This document shows, piece after piece, positions 23,865 to 32,419 of a stretch of DNA of 64,000 nt. Made by a program: the position numbers and the translations under genes. Where the stretch lies: positions 124,001-188,000 of the forward strand of contig JBBRRA010000003.1 in the NCBI GenBank assembly GCA_038225475.1, read 5' to 3'. The stretch comes from Polymorphobacter_B sp038225475. Lineage in GTDB: Bacteria; Pseudomonadota; Alphaproteobacteria; Sphingomonadales; Sphingomonadaceae. How positions within the stretch are numbered: the first letter of the stretch is position 1; each line of letters starts with the position of its first letter. A model generated the notes under the pieces. It had not been told where the DNA came from. It saw only the letters and a program-made list of their open reading frames with translations, and made no database searches.

Positions 23865-24163
23865 GTCACCCCAAAAACTGCTGTCCTACACCTGCTCATG
23901 CGCGTTACAGTCCATATTGGTTAATTATGGACGGATTCTATGCCAAGCCCACGCCATCGTTCGCTCGCCGGGACCGCGCGCCGCGTCATCGACAGGGCCC
24001 TCGCCGCCGACGTGTCGTCAACTTCATCAACTTTGCATAGCTCAGCCCGCCGCCGGGGGGTGGCGACTCGGGATCGGGTCCGGCATGGTGGTGGCGAAGA
24101 GGATGTCGTATCGCCACGATCGCCGCCGATAACCGCCTCGACCGGCCCGCGTGGAGCTGGGCG
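23865..24163. other. Gene-poor interval between the psp operon and an MFS gene
   Basis: About 300 bases with no supported gene. It contains an A/T-rich inverted repeat TCCATA (23911-23916) and TATGGA (23926-23931) around a 9-base centre, the 39-bp dispersed repeat at 24005-24043, and, from 24041, an open frame that runs into the MFS gene but has no usual start codon before TTG at 24164. Confidence 0.7.
24005..24043 (+). repeat. 39-bp dispersed repeat, copy 1
   Basis: A 39-base sequence beginning CGCCGACGTGTCGTCAACTT and ending TTTGCATAGCTC. Its exact reverse complement is at 43638-43676. Inside it TCAACTT occurs twice, two bases apart. A second short match (TGGCGACTCGG, 24061-24071) is also found beside copy 2, at a different spacing. 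The identity of the element is unknown. Confidence 0.85.
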
Positions 24164-25492
24164 TTGTTCGAAGGGGTCCGCGACCCGTATATCATCCTCG
24201 TCACCATCTATATCTTCGCGCCGTACATCGTCGGGCTGGTCGGCGACCCGGTAAAGGGCCAGGCGCTGGTCGCGTCGGGGGCGAAATATGCAGGGTGGGC
24301 AGTGATGCTGACCGCGCCGCTGCTCGGGGCCGCCGTCGACCGGATGGGGCGGCGCAAACCGTGGCTCGCCGGCGTGCTGCTGCTGATGGTGCCGCTGATC
24401 GCGGCGCTATGGTGGGTGCGGCCGGGCGGGCTGACCCCGGTGACGGGGGTGGCGATCGGGGCGCTGGTCAGCACGCTGTTCGCCTATACCGAAACGCTGC
24501 ACAACGCGCTGCTGCTGCCGGCTGCCGGCATGCGCAAGGCGGGCCACGCCTCGGGGCTGGCGCTGGCGCTGGGCAACTTCGTCTCGGTCACAATGCTGGC
24601 GGGCGTGCTGTGGGCGTTCGCGCTACCGGGCAAGGTGGCGTGGAGCTTTGTCCCGCACGCGCCGCTGTTCGGGCTCGATACCGCGCTGCACGAACAGGAC
24701 CGCATCGTCGGGCCGCTGGTGGCGGTCGTGCTCGGGCTGGGCGCGCTGCCGCTGTTCGCCTTCGTCCCCGACGTGCCGTCGACCGGCGTCCGGCTCGGTG
24801 CGGCGGTGCGCGGCGGCTTTGCCGACCTGCAGGCGCTGGTCCGCGAAGCCAGCGCCTACCGCGACGGGCTGCTGTACCTTGGCAGCCGCATGCTGTTCAC
24901 CGACGGGCTGACGGGCATCCTGGTGTTCACCGGCGTCTATGCGGCCGGCGTGATGGGCTGGGGAACGCTCGAGCTGCTGGCCTATGGGATGATCCTCAGC
25001 GTGCTGGCGGTGGTCGGCGGGTTCACCGGCGGCTGGCTCGATCACCGGTTCGGGCCGAAGCGCGCGCTCACGGTCGAATTGACTATGGTCATCGTTTCGC
25101 AACTGCTGTCGCTCGGGCAGACGCGGACGACGCTGTTCTTTCAGGCGTTCGACCCGGCCGCGCATGCGCCGTTGTGGGACGGCCCGATGTTCCGCACGCT
25201 GCCCGAAGTCGCGCTGATCGGCTGCGGCTTCCTTGGTGCCGTCAGCGTGACTGCCGCCTATGCTTCGAGCCGGACGATGGTCACCCGCGTCGTGCCGCCG
25301 GCCAAGATCGGGGTGTTCTTCGGGCTGTTCGTGATCGCCGGGAACGCGACGATGTGGCTGGGGCCGATGCTGGTGCAAATCGCGACGACTGTCAGCGGCT
25401 CGCAGCGGCTCGGTCTGCTGCCGATCTCGGGGCTGGTGCTGGCGGGGTTGGTGATGTTGCAGTTTGTGCGCGGCGGCGACCGGCTGCGCTAA
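24164..25492 (+). CDS. MFS transporter (start uncertain)
   Basis: Permease of at least 442 residues with about twelve hydrophobic segments, starting FEGVRDPYIILVTIYIFAPY and containing the MFS loop sequence DRMGRRKPWLAG between helices 2 and 3. It resembles the UMF1/Atg22-like MFS group by the first helix and its preceding DRPAWSWALFEG. The substrate is unknown. The TTG at 24164 lies inside that conserved preceding segment, so the true start is probably upstream, but the frame back to 24041 has no ATG, GTG or TTG. A small frameshift or unusual start is possible. The 3' end overlaps the convergent SH3 gene by 4 bases. Confidence 0.8.
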   Translation: MFEGVRDPYIILVTIYIFAPYIVGLVGDPVKGQALVASGAKYAGWAVMLTAPLLGAAVDRMGRRKPWLAGVLLLMVPLIAALWWVRPGGLTPVTGVAIGALVSTLFAYTETLHNALLLPAAGMRKAGHASGLALALGNFVSVTMLAGVLWAFALPGKVAWSFVPHAPLFGLDTALHEQDRIVGPLVAVVLGLGALPLFAFVPDVPSTGVRLGAAVRGGFADLQALVREASAYRDGLLYLGSRMLFTDGLTGILVFTGVYAAGVMGWGTLELLAYGMILSVLAVVGGFTGGWLDHRFGPKRALTVELTMVIVSQLLSLGQTRTTLFFQAFDPAAHAPLWDGPMFRTLPEVALIGCGFLGAVSVTAAYASSRTMVTRVVPPAKIGVFFGLFVIAGNATMWLGPMLVQIATTVSGSQRLGLLPISGLVLAGLVMLQFVRGGDRLR

Positions 25493-25992
25493 TGGATCGA
25501 TTCGCTTGGATAGACGCCCCACAGTTGCGAGCGCAGGATGAAGCCGCTTTTGCCGCCACGATCGACGCGGCACCACGCCTGATCGCACAGGATCAGCCGC
25601 ACCACGGTGCCGGGCTCGATCCGCCAGACGACATGCGCCTGCAGGTCGGCAGATGCGAACAACGATCGAACGCCGTTGGTGACGACTGCCGTCCGCTCGC
25701 CCTTGAGCAGGCTTTTGTTCATCCAGCCGACGGTGCCGTCGATATCGCGGGTCTGCCGCCAAATGCCATATTCGCGGATGATTTCGATCGGCAGCCCGGC
25801 GCGCCCATAGACCCACGCGATCGGGTAGCGGTCGCCCGGCCCGGTTCGCAAATAGGCCTTGTCCGACTTGATCGACGCAAAGCGCGGCACCGGCAGGCCG
25901 GTCGCGCCGTCGGTGGCATCGACCGGCGGCGGCGTGGCCGCCAGCAGCGGCGGTGCGAGCAGGAGGGCAAGCAGCAACGGAAACAGACGCAT
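25489..25992 (-). CDS. Secreted SH3-domain protein
   Basis: Protein of 167 residues with a signal peptide (MRLFPLLLALLLAPPLLAA) and a bacterial SH3-like fold in two parts: ASIKSDKAYLRTGPGDRYP to TVGWMNKSLL, and a second half ending CRVDRGGKSGFILRSQLWGV. Such proteins act in the periplasm and often bind cell-wall peptides; the role here is unknown. It is a common single gene in alphaproteobacteria. Convergent with the MFS gene. Confidence 0.85.
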   Translation of the reverse strand: MRLFPLLLALLLAPPLLAATPPPVDATDGATGLPVPRFASIKSDKAYLRTGPGDRYPIAWVYGRAGLPIEIIREYGIWRQTRDIDGTVGWMNKSLLKGERTAVVTNGVRSLFASADLQAHVVWRIEPGTVVRLILCDQAWCRVDRGGKSGFILRSQLWGVYPSESIH

Positions 25993-26132
25993 GCTTTTCC
26001 CCTAGCGCAGTGCGGCGCGATGCGACAGGGCCGATTGGGTGACGATCCAAGCCATGATCCGAGCCATGCCCTTGCACGCTTGCTGTCGCCCGCCTAAGCC
26101 ACCAGCACGCACATCATGTACCGGGAGACCCC

Positions 26133-26375
26133 ATGTCGGAGAATGTTTCCGCCGAACAACTGCGGCTGTTGATCGAGCGGATCGAACGCCTAGAGGAAGA
26201 CAAGAAGGGCGTCGCCGACGACATCAAGGACGTCTATGCCGAGGCCAAGGGCACCGGTTTCGACACCAAGACGATGCGCGCCATCATCCGGCTGCGCGCG
26301 ATGGAGAAAGCCGCGCGGCAGGAGCAGGAAGCGTTGCTCGAGACATACAAGACCGCTTTGGGACTTGCAGACTAA
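26133..26375 (+). CDS. gapR: GapR-family (DUF2312) DNA-binding protein
   Basis: Protein of 80 residues, nearly all helix: LRLLIERIERLEEDKKGVADDIKDVYAEAKGTG is the family core (shown in pieces: LIERIERLEEDKKG and VYAEAKGTGFDTKTMR), ending in a second helix EKAARQEQEALLETYKTAL. GapR is the alphaproteobacterial nucleoid protein that clamps overtwisted DNA ahead of replication and transcription. Here the N-terminal extension seen in Caulobacter is shorter. An ATG at 26133 after a GGGAGA site is the start. It is a single gene, followed by a GST on the same strand. Confidence 0.92.
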   Translation: MSENVSAEQLRLLIERIERLEEDKKGVADDIKDVYAEAKGTGFDTKTMRAIIRLRAMEKAARQEQEALLETYKTALGLAD

Positions 26376-26395
26376 ATCATTTGGGGAGCGCGACC

Positions 26396-27040
26396 ATGCG
26401 ACTTTACGGCGTCCATCTTTCACCCTTCGTCATGCGGCCGCTGCTGGTGGCGCGCGCCAAGGGCCATGATCTGCCGCTCGAGATGCCCGAGGGCGGGATC
26501 AAGACCGAAAGCTATCTGGCGATGACGCCGATGGCCAAGATGCCGCTGCTGCACGACGGCGAGTTCCATCTGCCCGAAAGCCAGGTGATCGCCGAATATC
26601 TCGATGCCGCGCTCGACGGGCCCAAGCTGATCTCCGCCGATGCCAAGACCGCCGCGCGCGAGCGGTTGCTGGTCCGGATCCTCGACGTTTACGTCGTCCC
26701 CGAACTCGGCGCGCTTTTCCAGGGGCGCGAAAAGCCCGAGGCGGTCGGCCCGGCGCTGGAGAAACTCGGCGCGGCAATGGGCTACCTCGAGCATTTCCGG
26801 AAGGCCGACGATGTCTTCGCCATCGGCGACCGGTTCAGTATTGCCGACGCCGCGATGATCCCGCTGTTCTTCTTCTTCGACGCGTTCAGCGGGTCGATGC
26901 CCACCGCCGAGCTGATTGCTGCCCGGCCCGGACTTGCGGCATGGTGGGCGCGCGCCAAGGCGAGCGATCTTGGCGCACGTGCCGTCGCCGAGCAGTCCGC
27001 AGGGCTGCGCGAAATGATGGCAGCACGCGCGGCGGGCTGA
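26396..27040 (+). CDS. Glutathione S-transferase family protein
   Basis: Protein of 214 residues: thioredoxin-like N-terminal domain (MRLYGVHLSPFVMRPLLVARAKG, cis-proline in MAKMPLLHDGE, and LPESQVIAEYLDA for glutathione contact) and a helical C-terminal domain with GDRFSIADAAMIPLFFF. A serine at the usual catalytic place (HLSPFVMR) is present. The substrate is unknown. ATG at 26396 follows GGGGAGCG; a longer frame runs back through gapR but is not coding there. Confidence 0.88.
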   Translation: MRLYGVHLSPFVMRPLLVARAKGHDLPLEMPEGGIKTESYLAMTPMAKMPLLHDGEFHLPESQVIAEYLDAALDGPKLISADAKTAARERLLVRILDVYVVPELGALFQGREKPEAVGPALEKLGAAMGYLEHFRKADDVFAIGDRFSIADAAMIPLFFFFDAFSGSMPTAELIAARPGLAAWWARAKASDLGARAVAEQSAGLREMMAARAAG

Positions 27041-27083
27041 TCACGATTGCAACCGTAACGATGATGCGGGGACGATAGCGACG

Positions 27084-27560
27084 ATGCACACGACACTTAC
27101 GATCAACGGCACGCGTGCCGCGCATGATGTTTCACCGGCGACCTTGCTGGTCGATCTGCTGCGCGACGGCCTTGGCCTGACCGGCACGCATGTCGGCTGC
27201 GACACGAGCCAGTGCGGCGCGTGCAACGTGCTGATCAACGGGCGCGCGGTTAAGGCATGCACCGTGCTGGCCGCGACGCTCGACGGCGCGGCCGTCACGA
27301 CGATCGAGGGGCTCGCGCACGGCGAGGCGCTGCACCCGATGCAGGCGGCGTTCAAGGAGCATCACGGGCTGCAGTGCGGCTTTTGCACGCCCGGCATGGT
27401 CATCGCCGGGCTGGAAATCGTCCGGCGGCACGGCACCGCCGTCGACGAAGCGACGATCGCGCACGACCTCGAAGGCAATTTGTGCCGCTGCACCGGGTAC
27501 CGGAATATCGTCACTGCAATCGCTGCCGGGGCGCGGGCAATGGAGACGACCCATGCGTGA
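27084..27560 (+). CDS. CoxS-like [2Fe-2S] subunit of a molybdenum hydroxylase
   Basis: Protein of 158 residues with two iron-sulfur domains: a plant-ferredoxin-type cluster (CDTSQCGAC and a later Cys in VKACTV) and a C-terminal four-helix cluster domain (CGFCTPGM and CRCTGYRNIV). This is the small subunit of the xanthine oxidase/CO dehydrogenase family. It passes electrons between the molybdenum subunit and FAD subunit. The FAD subunit follows with an 8-base overlap, but no molybdenum-binding large subunit is in the window. Confidence 0.92.
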   Translation: MHTTLTINGTRAAHDVSPATLLVDLLRDGLGLTGTHVGCDTSQCGACNVLINGRAVKACTVLAATLDGAAVTTIEGLAHGEALHPMQAAFKEHHGLQCGFCTPGMVIAGLEIVRRHGTAVDEATIAHDLEGNLCRCTGYRNIVTAIAAGARAMETTHA

Positions 27561-28347
27561 GTTTGCGCTCGAACGGCCGGTGACGATCGCAGCCGCGGTC
27601 GCCGCGTTCGCTGCCGGCGGCGAGGCCGCGCTGCTTGCCGGGGGCCATACGCTGTTGCCGGCGATGAAGTCGCGGCTGCGGATGCCCGATACGCTGGTTG
27701 ATCTCGGCACCGTGCCCGGCCTTGCGTCGATCACCCGCGACGGCAACCGCATCTGGATCGGTGCGATGGCGACCCACGCCGCGGTTGCTGCGGACCCCAT
27801 GGTCGTCGGCGCGATTCCCGGGTTGGCAAAGCTCGCGCTGCTGATCGGCGATCCGCAGGTCCGCAACCGCGGCACGCTGGGTGGCGCGGTTGCGAACAAT
27901 GACCCGTCCGCCGACTATCCTGCCGCGATGCTTGCGCTCGACGCGGTCGTCGAAACCGACCGCGCCAGCTATCCGATCGCCGACTTCCTGCAGGGCATGT
28001 TTGCCACTGCGCTCGCGGACGGCGAGATCATCACGCGCGTCGGCTTCGCGGTCCCCACCCATGCTGCCTATGCAAAGTTCCGCCACCCGGCGTCACGCTA
28101 TGCCGTGGTCGGTGTGTTCGTTGCCAAGTTCGCCGATGACGTCCGTGTCGGCGTGACGGGGGCAGGGCCAGGCGCAACGCGGTGGCCGGCTGCCGAAGCG
28201 GCGCTGTCGGCGCGGTTCGACGCGGCCGCCGTCGACCGGCTGGTGCTGACCGGCGACCTTAACACCGACATCCATGCATCGGCCGAATACCGCGCGCATC
28301 TGGCGGGGGTGATGCTGGGGCGGGCAGTGCTGGAGGCGACCGGCTGA
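27553..28347 (+). CDS. CoxM-like FAD-binding subunit of a molybdenum hydroxylase
   Basis: Protein of 264 residues. The FAD-binding domain has AGGHTLLPAMKSRLRMP (pyrophosphate loop) and NRGTLGGAVANNDPSADYPAAM (second FAD loop); the C-terminal domain is the CO-dehydrogenase flavoprotein type. It should transfer electrons from the CoxS cluster to its acceptor. The enzyme's specificity is set by the absent large subunit, so the substrate is unknown. Next on the strand is yebC. Confidence 0.9.
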   Translation: MREFALERPVTIAAAVAAFAAGGEAALLAGGHTLLPAMKSRLRMPDTLVDLGTVPGLASITRDGNRIWIGAMATHAAVAADPMVVGAIPGLAKLALLIGDPQVRNRGTLGGAVANNDPSADYPAAMLALDAVVETDRASYPIADFLQGMFATALADGEIITRVGFAVPTHAAYAKFRHPASRYAVVGVFVAKFADDVRVGVTGAGPGATRWPAAEAALSARFDAAAVDRLVLTGDLNTDIHASAEYRAHLAGVMLGRAVLEATG

Positions 28348-28412
28348 GGTTGCGCCGACCGCCCGACGCAGCGTAAACACGCGGCCATTCGCCAATCACA
28401 GGGGCATGAATT

Positions 28413-29156
28413 TTGGCCGGCCATAGCAAATTCAAGAACATCATGTACCGCAAGGGCGCGCAGGACGCGAAGCGGTCGAAGATCTTCTCCAAGCTGGCGC
28501 GCGAGATTACCGTTGCGGCGAAGTCCGGCCTGCCCGATCCGAACATGAACCCGCGCCTGCGCACCGCCGTGCTCGCGGCGCGCAAGGAGTCGATGCCCAA
28601 GGACAATGTCGACCGCGCAATCAAAAAGGCGGCCGAACCCGGCGGCGACGACTTCGAGGAACTCCGCTACGAGGGCTTCGGCCCCGGTGGCGTCGCGATC
28701 ATCGTCGAAGCGTTGACCGACAACCGCAACCGCACCGCAACGCACGTCCGCACGATTTTTGCCAAGAACGGCGGTAACCTCGGCGCGAGCGGCTCGGTCA
28801 GCCACGGCTTCGAACGCGTCGGCTTGATCGAATATGCACTCAAGGCGGGCAGCGCCGATGCGGTGTTCGAAGCCGCCCTCGATGCCGGCGCGGATGATGT
28901 CGTCACCACCGACGAGGGGCATGAAATCTACACCGCGATGGACGCGCTGCACGAGGTATCGAAGGTGCTCGAAGCCAAGCTCGGCGCGCCCGAAGGGGCC
29001 AAGCTGCACTGGCGTCCCAAGGAGCATGTGACCGTCGACGAAGGCACCGCGGGAACGTTGATGCACCTGATCGACGCGCTCGACGAGGACGACGACGTGC
29101 AGACGGTGTACGGCAATTATGACGTGCCCGAGGACGTGCTGGCGAAGCTGGGGTGA
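28413..29156 (+). CDS. yebC: YebC/PmpR family regulatory or translation factor
   Basis: Cytoplasmic protein of 247 residues. It starts MAGHSKFKNIMYRKGAQDAKR, the family signature, from a TTG at 28413, and continues with three domains including the conserved GYGPGGVAI-like EGFGPGGVAIIVEALTDN segment and TNEDDV-like LDEDDDVQTVYGNYDVPE end. The family includes proposed transcription regulators and, by recent work, factors that help ribosomes at difficult sequences. It precedes ruvC and overlaps it by GTGA, the usual yebC-ruvCAB order. Confidence 0.93.
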   Translation: MAGHSKFKNIMYRKGAQDAKRSKIFSKLAREITVAAKSGLPDPNMNPRLRTAVLAARKESMPKDNVDRAIKKAAEPGGDDFEELRYEGFGPGGVAIIVEALTDNRNRTATHVRTIFAKNGGNLGASGSVSHGFERVGLIEYALKAGSADAVFEAALDAGADDVVTTDEGHEIYTAMDALHEVSKVLEAKLGAPEGAKLHWRPKEHVTVDEGTAGTLMHLIDALDEDDDVQTVYGNYDVPEDVLAKLG

Positions 29157-29638
29157 TCGTCATCGGCCTCGATCCCGGTTTGCAAAAGACCGGCTGGGGC
29201 GTGATCGTTGCCGAGGGCAACCGGCTTCGGCATATCGCCGACGGCTGCGTCAAAAGCCGCGCCGCCGATCCGCTCAGCGACCGGCTGGCGGCGCTGTACG
29301 ACGGGCTGGCGGCAGTGATCGCGACGCACGGTCCGGTCAGCGCGGCGGTCGAGGAGACGTTTGTCAACACCAACGGTCAATCGACATTGAAGCTTGGCCA
29401 GGCGCGCGGCGTCGTCCTGCTCGTCGCCGCCCACGCGCGGCTGCCCGTCGCCGAATATGCCACGCGCTTTGTCAAGAAAGCGGTCGTCGGCACCGGCGGC
29501 GCCGACAAGGCGCAGGTCAAGCTGATGGTCGAGCGGCTGCTGCCCGGCTGCGTCGCGAGCGGTGAGGATGCCGCCGACGCGCTCGCGGTCGCGATCTGCC
29601 ACGCGCACATGGCGCGCGCAGCCCGGGTGTTCGCATGA
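29153..29638 (+). CDS. ruvC: Holliday junction endonuclease RuvC
   Basis: Protein of 161 residues that resolves Holliday junctions during recombinational repair. The catalytic acidic residues are visible: Asp in GLDPGLQKTGWG, Glu in AAVEETFVNTN, and the pair in GEDAADALAVAICH. The start is GTG at 29153, overlapping the yebC stop (GTGA). The stop overlaps the ruvA start as ATGA. It acts with RuvAB encoded next. Confidence 0.95.
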   Translation: MIVIGLDPGLQKTGWGVIVAEGNRLRHIADGCVKSRAADPLSDRLAALYDGLAAVIATHGPVSAAVEETFVNTNGQSTLKLGQARGVVLLVAAHARLPVAEYATRFVKKAVVGTGGADKAQVKLMVERLLPGCVASGEDAADALAVAICHAHMARAARVFA

Positions 29639-30219
29639 TCGCCAAACTGCGCGGCTTGCTCGACTCGGCCAGCGCCGACAGCGCGGTGATCGACGTCGGC
29701 GGCGTCGGCTATCTGGTGTTCGCCAGCGCCAAGACGCTCGGCAGCTTGGCAGGTGAGGTCGTCCTCCACATCGAAACGCAGGTGCGCGAGGACGCGATCC
29801 AGCTGTTCGGTTTTGTTACCGCCGAGGAGCGCGACTGGTTCCGGCTGCTGCTGTCGGTGCAGGGCGTCGGCGGGCGCGTCGCACTCGCGATCCTGTCGGT
29901 GCTGGCCCCCGCCGAACTCCACCACGCCGTCGCCGCGAAGGACACCGCCAGCATCGCGCGCGCCAATGGCGTCGGTCCGAAGCTCGCGGCGCGCATCGTC
30001 AACGAACTGAAGGACAAGGCCGGCACCGCGCCCGCCGCCACGCCGCTGCCGGTCGCCCGCCCCGGCAGCGCGGTGGCGGACACGCTGTCGGCGCTGGCCA
30101 ACCTCGGCTTCCGCCCGATGGACGCGAGCCGCGCGGTGGCGGAGGCGCAGGCGGAGTTGGGCACCGATGCGGCGGTGGGCGACTTGCTGCGGGTGGCGCT
30201 CAGGAAGAGCGCGCGGTGA
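29635..30219 (+). CDS. ruvA: Holliday junction branch-migration protein RuvA
   Basis: Protein of 194 residues. Domain I is the OB-fold (MIAKLRGLLDSASADSAVIDVGGVGY), domain II contains the helix-hairpin-helix segments (LLLSVQGVGGRVALAIL and ANGVGPKLAARIVNEL), and a flexible acidic-free linker leads to domain III (ALANLGFRPMDASRAVAEA), which contacts RuvB. Tight ATGA and GTGA overlaps link it to ruvC and ruvB. Confidence 0.95.
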   Translation: MIAKLRGLLDSASADSAVIDVGGVGYLVFASAKTLGSLAGEVVLHIETQVREDAIQLFGFVTAEERDWFRLLLSVQGVGGRVALAILSVLAPAELHHAVAAKDTASIARANGVGPKLAARIVNELKDKAGTAPAATPLPVARPGSAVADTLSALANLGFRPMDASRAVAEAQAELGTDAAVGDLLRVALRKSAR

Positions 30220-31235
30220 GCGACCTCACCCCCCACGCCCGCCCGGACGACGTCGACGCGGCGCTGCGCCCGCAGACGCTCGCCGAATTTGTCGGGCAGG
30301 CGGCGGCGCGCGACAACTTGGGCGTGTTCATCGCCGCCGCCCGCGCGCGGGGCGAGGCGCTCGATCATGTGCTATTTCATGGCCCGCCGGGGCTGGGCAA
30401 GACCACGCTGGCGCAGATCGTTGCGCGCGAGCTTGGCGTTGGGTTTCGCGCCACGTCGGGCCCGGTGATCGCCAAGGCGGGCGATCTCGCGGCGCTGCTG
30501 ACCAATCTCGAACCGCGCGACGTGTTGTTCATCGACGAGATCCACCGTCTGTCACCGCAAGTCGAGGAGATCCTGTATCCGGCGATGGAGGACCGTGCGC
30601 TCGACCTGATGATCGGCGAGGGACCGTCGGCGCGGAGCGTGCGGATCGACCTGCCGCCGTTCACGCTGGTCGGCGCGACAACGCGGTCGGGGCTGGTGAC
30701 GCAGCCGCTGCGCGACCGCTTCGGCATCCCGCTGCGATTGGTATTCTACACCGTCGCTGAACTCGAAAGCGTGGTCGCGCGTGCCGGGCGGCTGCTCGAT
30801 GTCGATCTGACGCCCGACGGCGCGCGCGAGATTGCGTCGCGCGCGCGCGGCACGCCGCGGATCGCCGGGCGGCTGCTGCGACGGGTGCGCGATTTCGCCG
30901 GGGTCGCGGGGACGGCGACTATCGACGCGGGCGTCGCGGACCGCGCGCTCAACCGGCTCGAAGTCGACGGCCTCGGCCTCGACAGCATGGACCGGCGCTA
31001 TCTGATGATGATTGCCGACCTGTACAAAGGCGGGCCTGTGGGCGTCGAAACGCTTGCGGCGGGGCTATCCGAGCCGCGCGACACGATTGAGGACGTGGTC
31101 GAACCGTATTTGATCCAGACGGGGCTGGTGGCGCGAACGGCGCGCGGGCGCGTGCTGAACGCGGCGGCGTGGAAGCACCTTGGCGTCAAGCCGCCCGCGC
31201 AGCTCGCGCAATTGCCGCTGCTCGACGAGGAGTGA
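30216..31235 (+). CDS. ruvB: Holliday junction branch-migration helicase RuvB
   Basis: AAA+ ATPase of 339 residues. It begins with the conserved RPQTLAEFVGQ, has Walker A GPPGLGKTT, Walker B LFIDEIHRLS, and the RuvA-contacting beta hairpin region around VRIDLPPFTLVGATTR. A winged-helix domain is at the C-terminus (QTGLVARTARGRVL). Start GTG at 30216 overlaps the ruvA stop. The mobA start overlaps its stop. Confidence 0.95.
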   Translation: MSDLTPHARPDDVDAALRPQTLAEFVGQAAARDNLGVFIAAARARGEALDHVLFHGPPGLGKTTLAQIVARELGVGFRATSGPVIAKAGDLAALLTNLEPRDVLFIDEIHRLSPQVEEILYPAMEDRALDLMIGEGPSARSVRIDLPPFTLVGATTRSGLVTQPLRDRFGIPLRLVFYTVAELESVVARAGRLLDVDLTPDGAREIASRARGTPRIAGRLLRRVRDFAGVAGTATIDAGVADRALNRLEVDGLGLDSMDRRYLMMIADLYKGGPVGVETLAAGLSEPRDTIEDVVEPYLIQTGLVARTARGRVLNAAAWKHLGVKPPAQLAQLPLLDEE

Positions 31236-31792
31236 CACCGCACATCCTGGGCGCGGTGCTGGCGGGCGGTGCGGCACGGCGGTTTGGCAGCGACAAGGCA
31301 CTGGCGCTGGCGCACGGCATGCCGCTGATCGACCGCATTGCCGCCGGATTGCGCCCGCAGGTTGCCGCGATGGTGCTATGCGGCCGGGCGCTCCCCGGCT
31401 GGCAGACGCTCGACGACCGGCCGCGCGCCGGGCTTGGCCCGCTCGGCGGGCTTTGCGCCGCGCTCCACCATGCGCAGCACGCGGGGTTCGACGCCGTGCT
31501 GTCGGTGGCAAGCGACGTGCTGCCGGTATCGGCGGATTTGGCCGAACGGCTCGGTGCGAGCGCGACCGTCCATGCCGCCGTGGTGGCCGGTCAGCATTTG
31601 CTCGGGCTGTGGCCGGCGGCACTTGCCGACCGGCTCGATGCGCACATCGCTACCAGTGACGACCGGTCGATGCGCCATTGGATCGCAGCGTGCAAAGTCA
31701 CGATCGTCGAAATTCCGGGACCGATGTTCAACATCAACACGCCGGCCGATCTCGCGAGGTTTGAAAGCGACGGCGGTTGCATGGGCGGCTAG
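31232..31792 (+). CDS. mobA: Molybdenum cofactor guanylyltransferase MobA
   Basis: Protein of 186 residues that transfers GMP from GTP to molybdopterin, making the cofactor of NasC-type nitrate reductases. The nucleotide loop LAGGAARRFGSDKAL is near the start, with PLGGLCAALHHA and the metal-binding SVASDVLPVS following. The end FNINTPADLARFE is typical. GTG at 31232 overlaps the ruvB stop (GTGA); a longer start inside ruvB adds unrelated residues. It stands at the head of the nitrate gene block, so its product is used next door. Confidence 0.92.
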   Translation: MTPHILGAVLAGGAARRFGSDKALALAHGMPLIDRIAAGLRPQVAAMVLCGRALPGWQTLDDRPRAGLGPLGGLCAALHHAQHAGFDAVLSVASDVLPVSADLAERLGASATVHAAVVAGQHLLGLWPAALADRLDAHIATSDDRSMRHWIAACKVTIVEIPGPMFNINTPADLARFESDGGCMGG

Positions 31793-31840
31793 AATCTGTG
31801 CACATCGTTCGTGCTGCATCGCACCATCGAAAGGCGGCTC

Positions 31841-32419
31841 TTGCGGATCGCGATTGTCGATGAAAGCCCGGCACGCGCGGCGGTGATTGCCGAAGGGCTG
31901 CGCGACGCCGGGCTTAGCGATATCACGATATTCGCCGATCGCCACGGTATCGCCGCGCGCCTTGAAGCGCTGTCGCCCGATGTTATCCTCGTCGATCTTG
32001 CCAATCCGCGCCGTGACGAGCTCGAAGAAATGTTTGCGTTGTCGCGTGCCGTAGCCCGGCCGGTGGCGATGTTTGTCGATCAAAGCGATATCGCGGGGAT
32101 CGAGGCGGCGGTCGATGCCGGTGTGTCGGCATATGTCGTCGACGGACTGCGCAAGGACCGCATCCGCCCGGTGCTCGAGCTCGCGATCCGTCGGTTCAAC
32201 GCCTATGCTCGGCTGCGCGCCGAACTCGACGAAGCCCGCAATGCGCTGGCGGAGCACCGCACGATCGACCGCGCCAAGGCACTGCTGATGAAGAAACGCG
32301 GCTGCGATGAGCCCGCCGCTTATGCGGCGTTGCGCAAGGCTGCGATGGACAGCGGGCGGCGTATCGCCGACGTCGCCGACGCATTGGTCACCGCCGATCG
32401 TGTGATGGGGGATCTATGA
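31841..32419 (+). CDS. nasT: ANTAR-domain response regulator NasT (nitrate antiterminator)
   Basis: Protein of 192 residues: an N-terminal receiver-like domain (RIAIVDESPARAAVIAEGL, with LVDLANPRRDE at the usual phospho-site region) and a C-terminal RNA-binding ANTAR domain (about residues 125-180; RTIDRAKALLMKKRGCDEPAAYAALRKAAMDSGRR in pieces: IDRAKALLMKKRG, AYAALRKAAMDSGR). NasT binds leader RNAs with two hexaloop hairpins and blocks termination when NasS releases it in nitrate. The start is taken as TTG at 31841, just after AAAGGCGG; GTG at 31811 is possible. It overlaps nasS by ATGA. Confidence 0.92.
   Translation: MRIAIVDESPARAAVIAEGLRDAGLSDITIFADRHGIAARLEALSPDVILVDLANPRRDELEEMFALSRAVARPVAMFVDQSDIAGIEAAVDAGVSAYVVDGLRKDRIRPVLELAIRRFNAYARLRAELDEARNALAEHRTIDRAKALLMKKRGCDEPAAYAALRKAAMDSGRRIADVADALVTADRVMGDL

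Noticed and set aside
23911..23931. TCCATA...TATGGA palindrome as a dif/Xer site
   Set aside because: The arms and central spacing do not match the 11-6-11 dif pattern, and no Xer gene is near.
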